In this document: one piece after another, positions 44,761 through 56,525 of the stretch
How positions within the stretch are numbered: position 1 is the first letter of the stretch
How the letters are laid out: each line of letters starts with the position of its first letter
NCBI RefSeq assembly: GCF_036711975.1
Contig: NC_091968.1
Span: forward strand, 7,316,001 to 7,380,000
Reading direction: 5' to 3'
From: Onthophagus taurus
Lineage: Eukaryota > Arthropoda > Insecta > Coleoptera > Scarabaeidae
DNA: 64,000 nt
Program-made: the position numbers and the translations under genes
Notes under the pieces: generated by a model
Databases searched by the model: none
What the model was told of the DNA's origin: nothing
The model's input: the letters and a program-made list of their open reading frames with translations, nothing else

Positions 44761-44974
44761 ACATCATAAAAATGTGATTAATCATTCTCCTTGTAAAAAT
44801 GTTCTTTGTGCATTTTGTCAACAAAGTAATGAAACGTTTCGTCATAAATACGTGTTAACAAGAATCAAAAATACTCCTCCCAAAATACAACGGTATTTTT
44901 TCCGTCTTCTTTGGCCGTTGAACTTAAAATTGAAATCGTGTTTTATTTGGGTATTAAACCAAACAACAAGAACA

Positions 44975-45219
44975 ATGGTGAGTCCCTCTTTAAAACACTT
45001 CTTTTTTAAGTATACTTTATTAAATTGTTTTAGAGTACAACGTCTGTAACTGTTTTAATTTATTTATTATTCGTGCTGTTTCTTTTGTGTGAGTGTCAAA
45101 AATTTTTAATGCAAAGTAATGATTTGGATGGAATATTTAAATTTTCGATAAAAAATCTTCGAAGAATGTGGTTTTATAAAAATTTTAAATCAAGAAATGA
45201 ATACATAGCTATACCATAA
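44975..45219 (+). CDS. Small secreted peptide, two exons, function unknown
   Basis: I read a 62-aa precursor. The start codon (44975-44977) is the end of exon 1 and is followed by a GTGAGT donor. The 56-bp intron (44978-45033) ends TTGTTTTAG, and exon 2 (45034-45219) is open to a TAA. The protein begins MSTTSVTVLIYLLFVLFLL, then CECQ, a clear signal peptide. The mature part of about 38 residues is basic and aromatic (GIFKFSIKNLRRMWFYKNF, KSRNEYIAIP) and has no Cys. The layout (AACAA-rich leader, ATG, tiny intron, signal peptide) is the same as in the gene at 17029-17399, though the proteins are not alike. It lies 170 bp from the MFSD8 stop, tail-to-tail. I do not recognise the family; a peptide hormone or antimicrobial peptide is possible. 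Confidence 0.6.
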
Positions 45220-45388
45220 AAAACCTTTATTTATTTACAGATTTTTTTCTTATTATTATTAAGTACTTAAACATTTTTTATAAAAAAATTATAAAAATAC
45301 TTTTTCTTATATTAATTTTATTAATATGTACAAATTAATATCTAATAAAATAAGTCTTGTAATTTCCTTCTTTTTGTACTTTTTTATG

Positions 45389-48300
45389 TTACGTCACCAC
45401 ATCTTCTTTCTTAATTTCCACCAATTTTTCAATTTCAATCATTTCCTCACCATCATCATCATGAACGACTTCTTGAAATTTCTTAGGTTCTAAGCGATTA
45501 TTAAAAATTTGCAACCAAACCGTAATCATTATCATCATTACAGCTGTTATTCCAAACGTCCAATTTGGTCCATATTCAGTGTAAATGTATGTTACAAATA
45601 CAGGACCTAAAACTCTCGAAAAACACCCAGATCCAGTCATTAACCCCATCCAAAGACCCTATAAAAAATTCTTTTTAATTTAAATCAAGATTATTTTAAT
45701 CCTTACTTGTGGTCTTGTCCCTAAAATTTTCGAAAAAATCGTTTGAATCAACGTAACACCAATCGGATAACCAACAGCGGTTAATCCATAACCCAACAAA
45801 AATTGAAACAGGGTCATTTTTCTCGTTGTAAAACACCATTTTTGATTAGATGGACAACCAACCAATTCAACTAATTTATTACAATCCAATAAATTTAAAT
45901 TAGACTCATTAAAATTTAAATTCGATTGATTTAAATCAAATTTTGTTTTGTTAAACGTATTAGTGATGTTCATATTGTGATTATAACAGAGTAGTTTATC
46001 GTGAAAGGGTGTTAAACGAGACGTTGAATTATAAATGGTCGGATTCGTTTCACCCCATGGGATATAAACGCCTCGTCCCAAAACCATGAAGAGAAATCCA
46101 CCCCAAATCATCACTTTAACTTCCGGAAACATTTTACATAAAGGACTAATTGCCGCAAAGCAAACGCATGCGATTACTGCTCCAACAGACATTAATAAAC
46201 CCATATAATAAACTGTGTCCGCTTTACTCCAAGCAAATTGATCCATTGTTAATGGAGATCCTAACGTTTCCAACAGCATAAAATTAAAGACGATTACAAA
46301 AAATGCTACTATTAAAGTCCAAGCTGATAAATAATCTGGTTTTATTCCTTTCCAAGTTTCTTTTTCAGTTTTGGCGCCTTGTTTTAACATTGCTTCTTTA
46401 GCAGCAATTTTTCTTTCTTTAAAAAAAAATGGAAGGAAAATGATAAAGTTGAAAATTGATAGGAACACATTCAACCATCCGGGGGCTGTGTACATATTTA
46501 TTTTTAATTTTAAAAATTCGATTCCTTCATCTCCAAATGGTACAGCAAGCGTTTGAAGAGCCGGGCCGATTATAAATCCCAAAACTTGACACAATGAAAT
46601 CATTGAAATCGCTTTTGTGCGTTCGCTTATAGTTGTCGCTGCCGATAAATATGATCTACAAGCTGCAATATTTGCTGGAAAGACACAAAAGAATTTATTT
46701 GCAAAAATTTATATTAAACATTTTTTTTAACCAACCTGAACTAACTCCTACTAGAAATCTAGTCCATAACATCCAATGTTTTCTTTGAGTAATAGGAAAT
46801 AATTCTAGAATTGAATACGTTCCGCTGGCGATTGTAAAAACAAGTAGCGATAATAAAACTGGGATTCTAATTGAACCTAATTTGTTACTCCACCATCCAA
46901 CTAACGGTGAAAAAAGCATTTGGCCGAATGGATTTGCTGCTACTATGTAACCCATAAATTCTTTTCCAGCTGTTGGATCTAACTAAACAAAAAAAAAAAT
47001 TATAAAAAAATTTCAATTTAATTCTTCTGCCTGCAATATTTAGTCGTCTATTAGCAGTATCTAGTCTTTTGCCAACAGTTTCTAATCATCTGCTTGCAAT
47101 ATTTAGTAGTCTAATAACAGTATATAGTCCTCTGCCAAAAGTGTCTAGTCTTCTGCCAGCAATATATAGTCGTCTAGTAAAAGTATACAGGCTTCTGTCA
47201 GCAGCATCTCGTCTTCTGCCAACAGTATATAATTTTTTAGTAGAAGAATATAGTGCTTGCAAAAAATAGAAAGGCTGTTTTAATAATATAAAACCACCTA
47301 TTTTAAGTACAATGAAGTTATTTCTTATCATTGGACAATCCTGGAAGTCAGTACCACGTGATTTTGAAACAAGCCTAAGTATAAGCGGTAAGAAAACATC
47401 TGGAATTACACTGGCTATGTTCTAACAGAAAGAAAATGTTGTAACAAAAGTTGTAAGAAATTTTATTCTTAACAATATTGCTCTCTTTCACTTTTGCTCA
47501 TGGATGCGTAAATATCGAGATAAATACCAAAGTGAAATTAGATGAAAATTAGATGAATTCCTAATTTTACGAGTTAATAGTAACGCTCGGAATTCGGAGC
47601 ATATTACAAAAAAACTTTTAGAACAAAAATTGTAGGAAATTTCATTCTTAACAATATTGCTCTCTTTCACTTTTGCTCATAGATGCGTAAATATCGAGAT
47701 AAATACGAAAGTATGAAAATTAGATGAATTCGTAATTTTGCAACTTGATAGTAACGCTCGGGATTCGGAGCGTTTTAGAAAAAAACTTTTAGAACAAAAG
47801 TTGTTGGAAATTTTATTCTTAACAATATTGCTCTCTTTCACTTTTGCTCTTAGGTGCATAAATATTGAGAAAAATAGGAAAGTATGAAAATTAAAGAAAT
47901 TCGTAATTTTACCAGTTGATAGTAACGCTCGGGATTCGGAGCGTATTATAAAAAAACTTTTAGAACAAAAATTGTAGGAAATTTCATTCTTAACAATATT
48001 GTTCTCATTCACTTTTGCTCATAGATGCGTAAATATCGAGATAAATACGAAAGTATGAAAATTAGATGAATTCGTAATTTTGCAACTTGATAGTAACGCT
48101 CGGGATTCGGAGCGTTTTAGAAAAAAACTTTTAGAACAAAACTTGTTGGAAATTTTATTCTTAACAATATTGCTCTCTTTCACTTTTGCTCTTAGGTGCA
48201 TAAATATCGAGAAAAATAGGAAAGTATGAAAATTAAAGAAATTCGTAATTTTACCAGTTGATAGTAACGCTCGGGATTCGGAGCGTATTACAAAAAAACT

Positions 48301-51300
48301 TTTAGAACAAAAATTGTAGGAAATTTCATTCTTAACAATATTGTTCTTATTCACTTTTGCTCATAGATGCGTAAATATCGAGATAAATACGAAAGTATGA
48401 AAATTAGATGAATTCGTAATTTTGCGACTTGATAGTAACACTCGGGATTCGGAGCGTTTTAGAAAAAAACTTTTAGAACAAAAGTTGTTGGAAATTTTAT
48501 TCTTAACAATATTGCTCTCTTTCACTTTTGCTCTTAGGTGCATAAATATCGAGAAAAATAGGAAAGTATGAAAATTAAAGAAATTCGTAATTTTACCAGT
48601 TGATAGTAACGCTCGGGATTCGGAGCGTATTACAAAAAAACTTTTAGAACAAAAATTGTAGGAAATTTCATTCTTAACAATATTGTTCTTATTCACTTTT
48701 GCTCATAGATGCGTAAATATCGAGATAAATACGAAAGTATGAAAATTAGATGAATTCGTAATTTTGCGACTTGATAGTAACGCTCGGAATTCGGAGCGTT
48801 TTAGAAAAAAACTTTTAGAACAAAAGTTGTTGGAAATTTTATTCTTAACAATATTGCTCTCTTTCACTTTTGCTCTTAGGTGCATAAATATCGAGAAAAA
48901 TAGGAAAGTATGAAAATTAAAGAAATTCGTAATTTTACCAGTTGATAGTAACGCTCGGGATTCGGAGCGTATTACAAAAAAACTTTTAGAACAAAAATTG
49001 TAGGAAATTTCATTCTTAACAATATTGTTCTTATTCACTTTTGCTCATAGATGCGTAAATATCGAGATAAATACGAAAGTATGAAAATTAGATGAATTCG
49101 TAATTTTGCGACTTGATAGTAACGCTCGGGATTCGGAGCGTTTTAGAAAAAAACTTTTAGAACAAAAGTTGTTGGAAATTTTATTCTTAACAATATTGCT
49201 CTCTTTCACTTTTGCTCTTAGGTGCATAAATATCGAGAAAAATAGGAAAGTATGAAAATTAAAGAAATTCGTAATTTTACCAGTTGATAGTAACGCTCGG
49301 GATTCGGAGCGTATTACAAAAAAGCTTTTAGAACAAAAATTGTAGGAAATTTCATTCTTAACAATATTGTTCTTATTCACTTTTGCTCATAGATGCGTAA
49401 ATATCGAGATAAATACGAAAGTATGAAAATTAGATGAATTCGTAATTTTGCGACTTGATAGATAGTAACGCTCGGGATTCGGAGCGTTTTAGAAAAAAAC
49501 TTTTAGAACAAAAGTTGTTGGAAATTTTATTCTTAACAATATTGCTCTCTTTCACTTTTGCTCTTAGGTGCATAAATATCGAGAAAAATAATAAAGTATG
49601 AAAATTAAGGAAATTCGTAATTTTACTAGTTGATAGTAACACTCGAGATTCGGAGCATATTACAAAAGAACTTTTAGAACAAAAATTGTAGGAAATTTCA
49701 TTCTTAACAATATTGTTCCCATTCTCTTTTGCTTATAGATGCGTAAATATCGAGATAAATACGAAAGTATGAAAATTAGATGAATTCGTAATTTTACGAC
49801 TTGATAGTAACGCTCGGGATTCGGAGCGTTTTACAAAAAAGCTTTTAGAACAAAAGTTGTAGCAAATTTTATTCTTAACAATATTGCTCTCTTTTACTTT
49901 TGCACTTAGATGCATAGACATCGAGAAAAATACGAAAGTATGAAAATTGGATGAATTCGTAATTTTACGAGTTGATAGTAACGCTCGGGATTCGGAGCGT
50001 ATTACAAAAAAACTTTTAGAACAAAAATTGTAGGAAATTTCATTCTTAACAATATTGCTCCCTTTCCCTTTTGGTCATAGATGCGTAAATATCGAGATAA
50101 ATACGAAAATATGAATATTAGATGAATTCGTAATTTTACGAGTTGATAGTAACGCTCGGAATTCCGAGCGTATTACAAAAAAACTTTTAGAACAAAAATT
50201 GTAGGAAATTTCATTCTTAACAATATTGCTCTCTTTCACTTTTGGTCATAGATGCGTAAATATCGAGATAAATACGAAAATATGAATATTAGATGAATTC
50301 GTAATTTTACGACTTGATAGTAACGCTCGGGATTCGGAGCGTTTTACAAAAAAACTTTTAGAACAAAAGTTGTAGGAAATTTTATTCTTAACAATATTGC
50401 TCTCTTTCACTTTTGCTCTTAGATTTACAAATATCTAGAAAAATACGAAAGTATGAAAATTAGATGAATTCGTAATTTTGACGAGTTGATAGTAACGCTC
50501 GGGATTTGGAGCGTATTACAAAAGAACTTTTAGAACAAAAGTTGTAGGAAATTTTATTCTTAACAATATTGCTCTCTTTAATTTTTGCACCTACATGCAT
50601 AGATATCGAGAAAAATACGAAAGTATGAAAATTGGATGAATTCGTAATTTTACGAGTTAATAGTAACGGTCGGGATTCGGAGCATATTACAAAAAAACTT
50701 TTAGAACAAAAATTGTAGGAAATTTCATTCTTAACAATGTTGCTCTCTTTCACTTTTGGCCATAGATGCGTAAATATCGAGATAAATACGAAAATATGAA
50801 TATTAGATGAATTCGTAATTTTACGACTTGATAGTAACGCTCGGGATTCGGAGCGTTTTACAAAAAAACTTTTAGAACAAAAATTGTAGGAAATTTTATT
50901 CTTAACAATATTGTTCTCTTTCACTTTTGCTCTTAGGTGCATAAATATCGCGAACAATAGGAAAGTATGAAAATTAAAGAAATTCATAATTTTACCAGTT
51001 GATAGTAACGCTCGGGATTCGGAGCGTTTTACAAAAAAACTTTTAGAACAAAAGTTGTAGGAAATTTTATTCTTAACAATATTGCTCTCTTTCACTTTTG
51101 CACTTAGATGCATAGACATCGAGAAAAATACGAAAGTATGAAAATTGGATGAATTCGTAATTTTACGAGTTGATAGTAACGCTCGGGATTCGGAGCGTAT
51201 TACAAAAAAACTTTTAGAACAAAAATTGTAGGAAATTTCATTCTTAACAATATTGCTCCCTTTCCCTTTTGGTCATAGATGCGTAAATATCGAGATAAAT

Positions 51301-53411
51301 ACGAAAATATGAATATTAGATTAATTCGTTATTTTACGAGTTGATAGTAACGCCCGGAATTCCGAGCGTATTACAAAAAAACTTTTAGAACAAAAATTGT
51401 AGGAAATTTCATTCTTAACAATATTGCTCCCTTTCCCTTTTGGTCATAGATGCGTAAATATCGAGATAAATACGAAAATATGAATATTAGATTAATTCGT
51501 TATTTTACGAGTTGATAGTAACGCCCGGAATTCCGAGCGTATTACAAAAAAACTTTTAGAACAAAAATTGTAGGAAATTTCATTCTTAACAATATTGCTC
51601 CCTTTCCCTTTTGGTCATAGATGCGTAAATATCGAGATAAATACGAAAATATGAATATTAGATTAATTCGTTATTTTACGAGTTGATAGTAACGCCCGGA
51701 ATTCCGAGCGTATTACAAAAAAACTTTTAGAACAAAAATTGTAGGAAATTTCATTCTTAACAATATTGCTCCCTTTCCCTTTTGGTCATAGATGCGTAAA
51801 TATCGAGATAAATACGAAAATATGAATATTAGATTAATTCGTTATTTTACGAGTTGATAGTAACGCCCGGAATTCCGAGCGTATTACAAAAAAACTTTTA
51901 GAACAAAAATTGTAGGAAATTTCATTCTTAACAATATTGCTCTCTTTCACTTTTGGTCATAGATGCGTAAATATCGAGATAAATACGAAAATATGAATAT
52001 TAGATGAATTCGTAATTTTACGACTTGATAGTAACGCTCGGGATTCGGAGCGTTTTACAAAAAAACTTTTAGAACAAAAATTGTAGGAAATTTTATTCTT
52101 AACAATATTGTTCTCTTTCACTTTTGCTCTTAGGTACATAAATATCGCGAACAATAGGAAAGTATGAAAATTAAAGAAATTCATAATTTTACCAGTTGAT
52201 AGTAACGCTCGGGATTCGGAGCGTTTTACAAAAAAACTTTTAGAACAAAAGTTGTAGGAAATTTTATTCTTAACAATATTGCTCTCTTTCACTTTTGCAC
52301 TTAGATGCATAGACATCGAGAAAAATACGAAAGTATGAAAATTGGATGAATTCGTAATTTTACGAGTTGATAGTAACGCTCGGGATTCGGAGCGTATTAC
52401 AAAAAAACTTTTAGAACAAAAATTGTAGGAAATTTCATTCTTAACAATATTGCTCCCTTTCCCTTTTGGTCATAGATGCGTAAATATCGAGATAAATACG
52501 AAAATATGAATATTAGATTAATTCGTTATTTTACGAGTTGATAGTAACGCCCGGAATTCCGAGCGTATTATAAAAAAACTTTTAGAACATAAATTGTAGG
52601 AAATTTTATTCTTAACAATATTGTTCTCTTTCACTTTTGCTCTTAGATGCGTAAATATCGAGAAAAATATGAAAATTTGATGAATTTGTAGTTTTACAAG
52701 TTGTTAGTGGTATCACTCAGAATTCGAATCCAATTCTCGGGTAGTGATTAAAAATTTTTATCTCAGAAATTAAATGAGATTTAAAAATCGAATTTCGTCA
52801 CAATAAAATAGATAATCTTTTTTATATAACCCTAAAATAACTGAATTCCATTTCAAAAAATAGATTTTTGACGAATTTGGAAAAAAATTTGTTAAAAAAA
52901 ATCACAATGTTGCTATTACAACATTTAAGCAAGCTTATACATGTTAATGGATTAATTCGTATTGTCATTTAACTATTTCAAATCCCTATCCATCTACAAC
53001 TTTAATGTTTAAATGTTATCATCTCAAATTCATGCACATCAATTCTCGACAGATTATCATCAATAATTGAAAAGTATTGGTCCAATCAATTAGATGCATG
53101 AATGGACACGGATGTGCATTACATATTTTAAAGTGCTACTACAATTTTAATTCCGATAATTTAATCAGACTCCTGACGATGACACAAAATTGTCGAAACT
53201 AATTTTACTTCTAAAAGTTACTTACTTTATCTAAATACGGCCAAACTCCGGTTAAAATAATACTAAATCCTAATGAAATAAGGAACATGGTGAAATAAAT
53301 AATATAAATCGATCTCCATCGTTCTTTATGCTCAATTTCTGATTCTATTTTGGATTCAAATGGTGTTTTTTGTGATTTAAAAAGATCTTTAACTCTTCTT
53401 ATATAATCCAT
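45389..53411 (-). CDS. MFSD8: MFSD8/CLN7-like major facilitator, 4 coding exons, 556 aa
   Basis: MFSD8 is a 12-span lysosomal membrane protein, reported as a chloride channel/transporter. Minus-strand exons: 53226-53411, 46736-46982, 45707-46674, 45389-45658; the sum is divisible by three and all junctions keep frame. Family motifs are SIYIIYFTMFLISLGFS (span 1), GVWPYLDK spliced to LDPTAGKEFMGYIVAANPFGQ, WWSNKLGS (MFS loop 2-3), ANIAACRSYL spliced after GVSS, SLCQVLGFIIGPALQ, PLTMDQFAW and TRPQ spliced to GLWMGLMTGSGCFSRVLGP. The loop near residues 330-375 is Asn-rich with several N-X-S/T sites (NST, NIT, NKT, NES), as expected for a luminal glycosylated loop. The C-terminus is acidic. I see no obvious N-terminal dileucine signal. 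Intron 1 is 6.2 kb and mostly satellite E. The CG-richer segment near 54360-54620 may hold the promoter. Confidence 0.88.
47030..47262. repeat. 21-bp minisatellite, third locus (MFSD8 intron 1)
   Basis: Clear period of 21 bp built on CAGTATCTAGTCTTCTGCCAA-like units. The minus strand gives a seven-residue peptide repeat (RRLYIAG, RRLDTFG, RGLYTVI). Confidence 0.75.
47470..52690. repeat. Satellite E array in MFSD8 intron 1, 171-bp monomers
   Basis: About thirty monomers of 171 bp, with landmarks GATAGTAACGCTCGGGATTC, AACTTTTAGAACAAAA and CTTAACAATATTGCTC. Between 47677 and 49380 the unit repeats every 342 bp (a dimer). A block near 50460-51119 recurs 1,197 bp away at 51957-52316 (seven monomers). 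51250-51900 is a near-identical run of single 171-bp units. Because 171 is divisible by three, long minus-strand open frames appear; these are not genes. Confidence 0.93.
53170..53212 (+). ncRNA. Hammerhead-like motif in MFSD8 intron 1
   Basis: CTGACGA (fits CUGANGA), stem II GACA/TGTC, GAAAC, TAATT. The two catalytic boxes are exact and the stem is four pairs. Stem III lacks the G expected opposite C, and stem I pairing is weak. Probably a Penelope terminal-repeat remnant; it lies just before the exon 1 donor of MFSD8 on the opposite strand. Confidence 0.4.
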
Positions 53412-55015
53412 ATTAATTTAATCTAAAATCAAAGAAAAACAAATCAATAAAAGGTTAAGAATTAATTAGATAATATGAACAAACATACAATTTTCATTGA
53501 AAATATCTATTTACAACCAACATCTATCTATTTTAAGTGGCATCTGTTCGAGATTCGAATTGTAAACAATTTCAAGATAAAGTTTTATCAAAAAAAATTT
53601 TTTCTCGTTTACTGCCGCAGTTTACAGACACAAAACGGGCTGTCAAAACGTTTCTAAACAGTTTATTGTTGCTTATCATTGATAATTGTATTTTTATTTT
53701 TAATAATTTTAAATTTTCCACGAGTACGATCTCACAGACGGCTATAAATCATAATTTTAGTTCGGTGAGTTTAATTTAATGACGCATGAATTGCCACAAA
53801 AGTTGCAAAGTAATTTAATACAACACTTGGAAACACCTTGAAATATGGTTTCATATTAGTTTCTCAACCTTTAATAATTTTGTGCAAGTTTATCATCATA
53901 TATATGAAAATATCGAAGGATGTCATGGTCCCACTACGACAAAACAAAAACGAAACAAAAAAAATAATCACCGGAAATGACAGTTTTAAAATTCACGAGA
54001 TAAATAAATACCACTTTTTTCTTCTTTAAAAACAATTATTTAATTTATTTTTATTAAAAAGGCTACAATTCAAATAAGACTTGAGTACACAATCAAAAAA
54101 GATTTTAAAAAATTACAGAAATCTGTAAACAATGTTAATTTGAAATTTTTGTGATGTTACCTTCTAATCACCTTCAACGAACAACAACATAATACTCAAA
54201 ATAAAAACACGACAATTGCTTTAATAATAGCTTGTTGCTATTTAAAAATTTACCTTTCGTTTCAATTAAGAAAAAGGACAACAATCACTTTAAATTTTTT
54301 TTTGTTTTCTTTTAATAGTTACGAATTCGATTACTTTAAAAGATTTTTTATTCGAATTCTATTTGAACTTGGTCGCTATTTCAATCGCGCAAAACGTTCG
54401 GGCGAAGTTTCGCAACTGGCGCACACCGAAAACATGATTCACACTTTGTTATAAAACGGGACAAAGAACGTTAACGCAGAAAAAGAATGAGTAGTAATAA
54501 TAAAAAAATAAAGAGGTAGTACTGATAGGACAACATTCAAACCGGCTACTAACACAAAGGAAACCGTGCGTTAAACTGTACACGGTCGGTCGCATTTCCG
54601 TAAGAAAGAGAAAGCCCGTACTTTTTATAAACTTGCATAGTATTTAACTTTGTGGCTTACAACGACATCTAGTGGAGAGTGAATTAAGTTGTTGTGTGTT
54701 ACATCAAGGTTTAGGTAGAAATTTAGACAACACAAAAAAGATTTCTTTTTTTTTAAGCCAGATGAAAATCCAAATAAACAAATTTCAACTAATTTTCATA
54801 CAAACTAGTTTACTGGTCGATCTAAGTGTTAAAGCACTTGTTGATCTTCCAGCAAACACTATATTATATTAAAGACGAACTAATTTGTCCAAGCACGATC
54901 GTACAATTTTATACAATTCACTAAAAGTAGTACGCTAAATGAAATCCCTTACCTTTTTCAAAAATATCTTTGGAGGAAGAAATAGTAATATGAAATAGTA
55001 ATGAACATTTATAAT
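53412..55015. other. MFSD8 upstream region, no other gene recognised
   Basis: AT-rich, with short frames only. 54360-54620 is richer in CG dinucleotides and lacks repeats, so it is a candidate promoter/5' UTR region for MFSD8 on the minus strand. Confidence 0.4.
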
Positions 55016-55023
55016 TGTAACAG

Positions 55024-55075
55024 GATTTCTTCCTGATGATGAGGGCTCACATTCCTCGAAACACGTAGAAAAAAC
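55024..55075 (+). ncRNA. Hammerhead ribozyme motif, type I
   Basis: GATTTCTTC, CTGATGA, stem II GAGG/CCTC with a long loop, GAAAC, AC, GTA, GAAAAAAC. The catalytic boxes are exact. Stem III is two pairs (A-U, C-G) around AC, and stem I pairs GAAAAAA with TTTCTTC at six of seven positions. The predicted cut follows GUA. The design matches the motif at 13443-13481. No Penelope coding sequence is visible beside it, so it may be a solo terminal repeat. Confidence 0.65.
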
Positions 55076-55349
55076 AAAAAATAAATAACATCGATAAGTA
55101 CAAAGAAAATAATTTGATCCATTACTCACGATGTTAAGAAGAATGAACAACAATTACAAACAGTAATATAGTCAACGGAGGAAGATTGTAGTTCAAAAGA
55201 AGATGGTTATAAACTTGTACTATGAACGAAAAGTTAGCATGTCCTACAGTCTTCCTACGCACAGGAACATTTTGCAAAATGTTAGATCTGGTGGAGTAAA
55301 GATGATTTAGCAACGTAATAGGTAAACAGTACTTATTTTTATAAGTGTA

Positions 55350-55553
55350 TATTCAGATAGCAATAACATATAGGTGTCTAAGTGTTAGAACATTTGATTC
55401 CGCAAACAGAGTGTCACTGGGAAACCTGCTTGGTCTGAATAATGAGATCCGTAGTATTGATTTCTGAACCACTTGCACACGATGAAAGTACTTTTCAGCG
55501 GCATTACTCCAAGCTAACAAACCAAAGTAAAGCACCGACTGAACAAAAGAATA
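55350..55553 (-). pseudogene. LINE RT C-terminal fragment
   Basis: The minus strand encodes YYSFVQSVLYFGLLAWSNA, then QVVQKSILRI and a short tail. This is the typical thumb/C-terminal segment of CR1/Jockey-like LINEs. It is cut at its upstream edge by the RTE tail at 55553. Confidence 0.55.
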
Positions 55554-55656
55554 ATAGATAGATAGATAGATAGCCATTTATTGTCACCAACAAAAAGAAA
55601 ACAATTATATAAACTTTTGTACATTTAACACTAAATTAATATTAATATTGTAAACT

Positions 55657-56525
55657 TTATTGTAACCTTTCATTTATGGTACAATTTAACAAATCAAAAT
55701 CAAAATTTAACAAATCTCTTTTTGTCTTTGGGTACCATTCTAGGATTTTCTTGATCCATATCTTATCTTTTACTCTTATAATATGATCCGCCCAATTCCA
55801 TTTTCGGTCTAATACTATTTTTCCAATATCCTCAATGTTTAACTTTTCCCTCATCCATTCATTTGTTTTTTATCTTTCTTCGTAATGCCAATCATCCTTC
55901 TATGCACTGCCCTTGCTGTTACCCTAACCTTTTTAATCATTTTGTTTGTTAATATCCATGTCTCGCATCCATAAATCATCACGGGTAGGACACACATTTC
56001 CCATAATTTTTTCTTTTTCTCCATTTCTATGTTTGATTTCCATTTATTTTTGTATCTGTTAAACATTTGCCATCCCATTGCCATTCTCCGTGTTATTTCT
56101 TCTCCTGTGTTTTTAGTTGTAATCTTCTGTCCGAGATATACCAAATGCTCTACTTTGTCGAATTCCTTTCCATTAACAATTATTTTATTTTTTTGTTCAT
56201 AATTTACGTACATTGCTTTTGTCTTGTTCATTTTTCTCTCCAGACCAGTTTGCTTTTCTCTTCTCGATATTGTTTCCAGCATTTTTCTTACTTCTGTTTC
56301 GTTTTTTCCTATAAGTACTATGTCATCCGCAAACTTTAGCCTGTTCAACCATTGCCCATTTATTCTTATTCCCAAGTTTTTCCATTCTTCTTCTACAAAC
56401 ATTGTTTCCAATACTGCATTGAATAGCTTTGCGGAAGTCACATCACCTTGCTTCAATCCATTTCCTAGAGTTATCGCCCAGTTATTACTGTTCATTTCGA
56501 TGTTTAGTTTTAAGTTTTGATACAC
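55657..56525 (-). pseudogene. RTE reverse transcriptase, C-terminal half
   Basis: TLGNGLKQGDVTSAKLFN (motif B), LKFADDIVLIGKNE (motif C), VEHLVYLGQKI, then LWEMCVLPVMIYGCETW. After a frameshift near 55852, KWNWADHIIRVKD follows with ILEWYPKTKR, the RTE C-terminal signature (usually KWKWAGHI.R). Confidence 0.75.

Noticed and set aside
47677..52316. Series of near-identical 111- to 219-codon open frames on the minus strand, like a tandem gene family
   Set aside because: They coincide exactly with the 171-bp satellite, whose length is divisible by three. Frames start and stop at fixed monomer positions, and MFSD8 exons lie on both sides.
53475..54029. Short + strand frames upstream of MFSD8
   Set aside because: AT-rich, low-complexity translations with no recognisable domain or splice context.
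55553..55575. Independent GATA microsatellite
   Set aside because: It directly follows AATAAATGGC on the minus strand and is the 3' tail of the RTE element.
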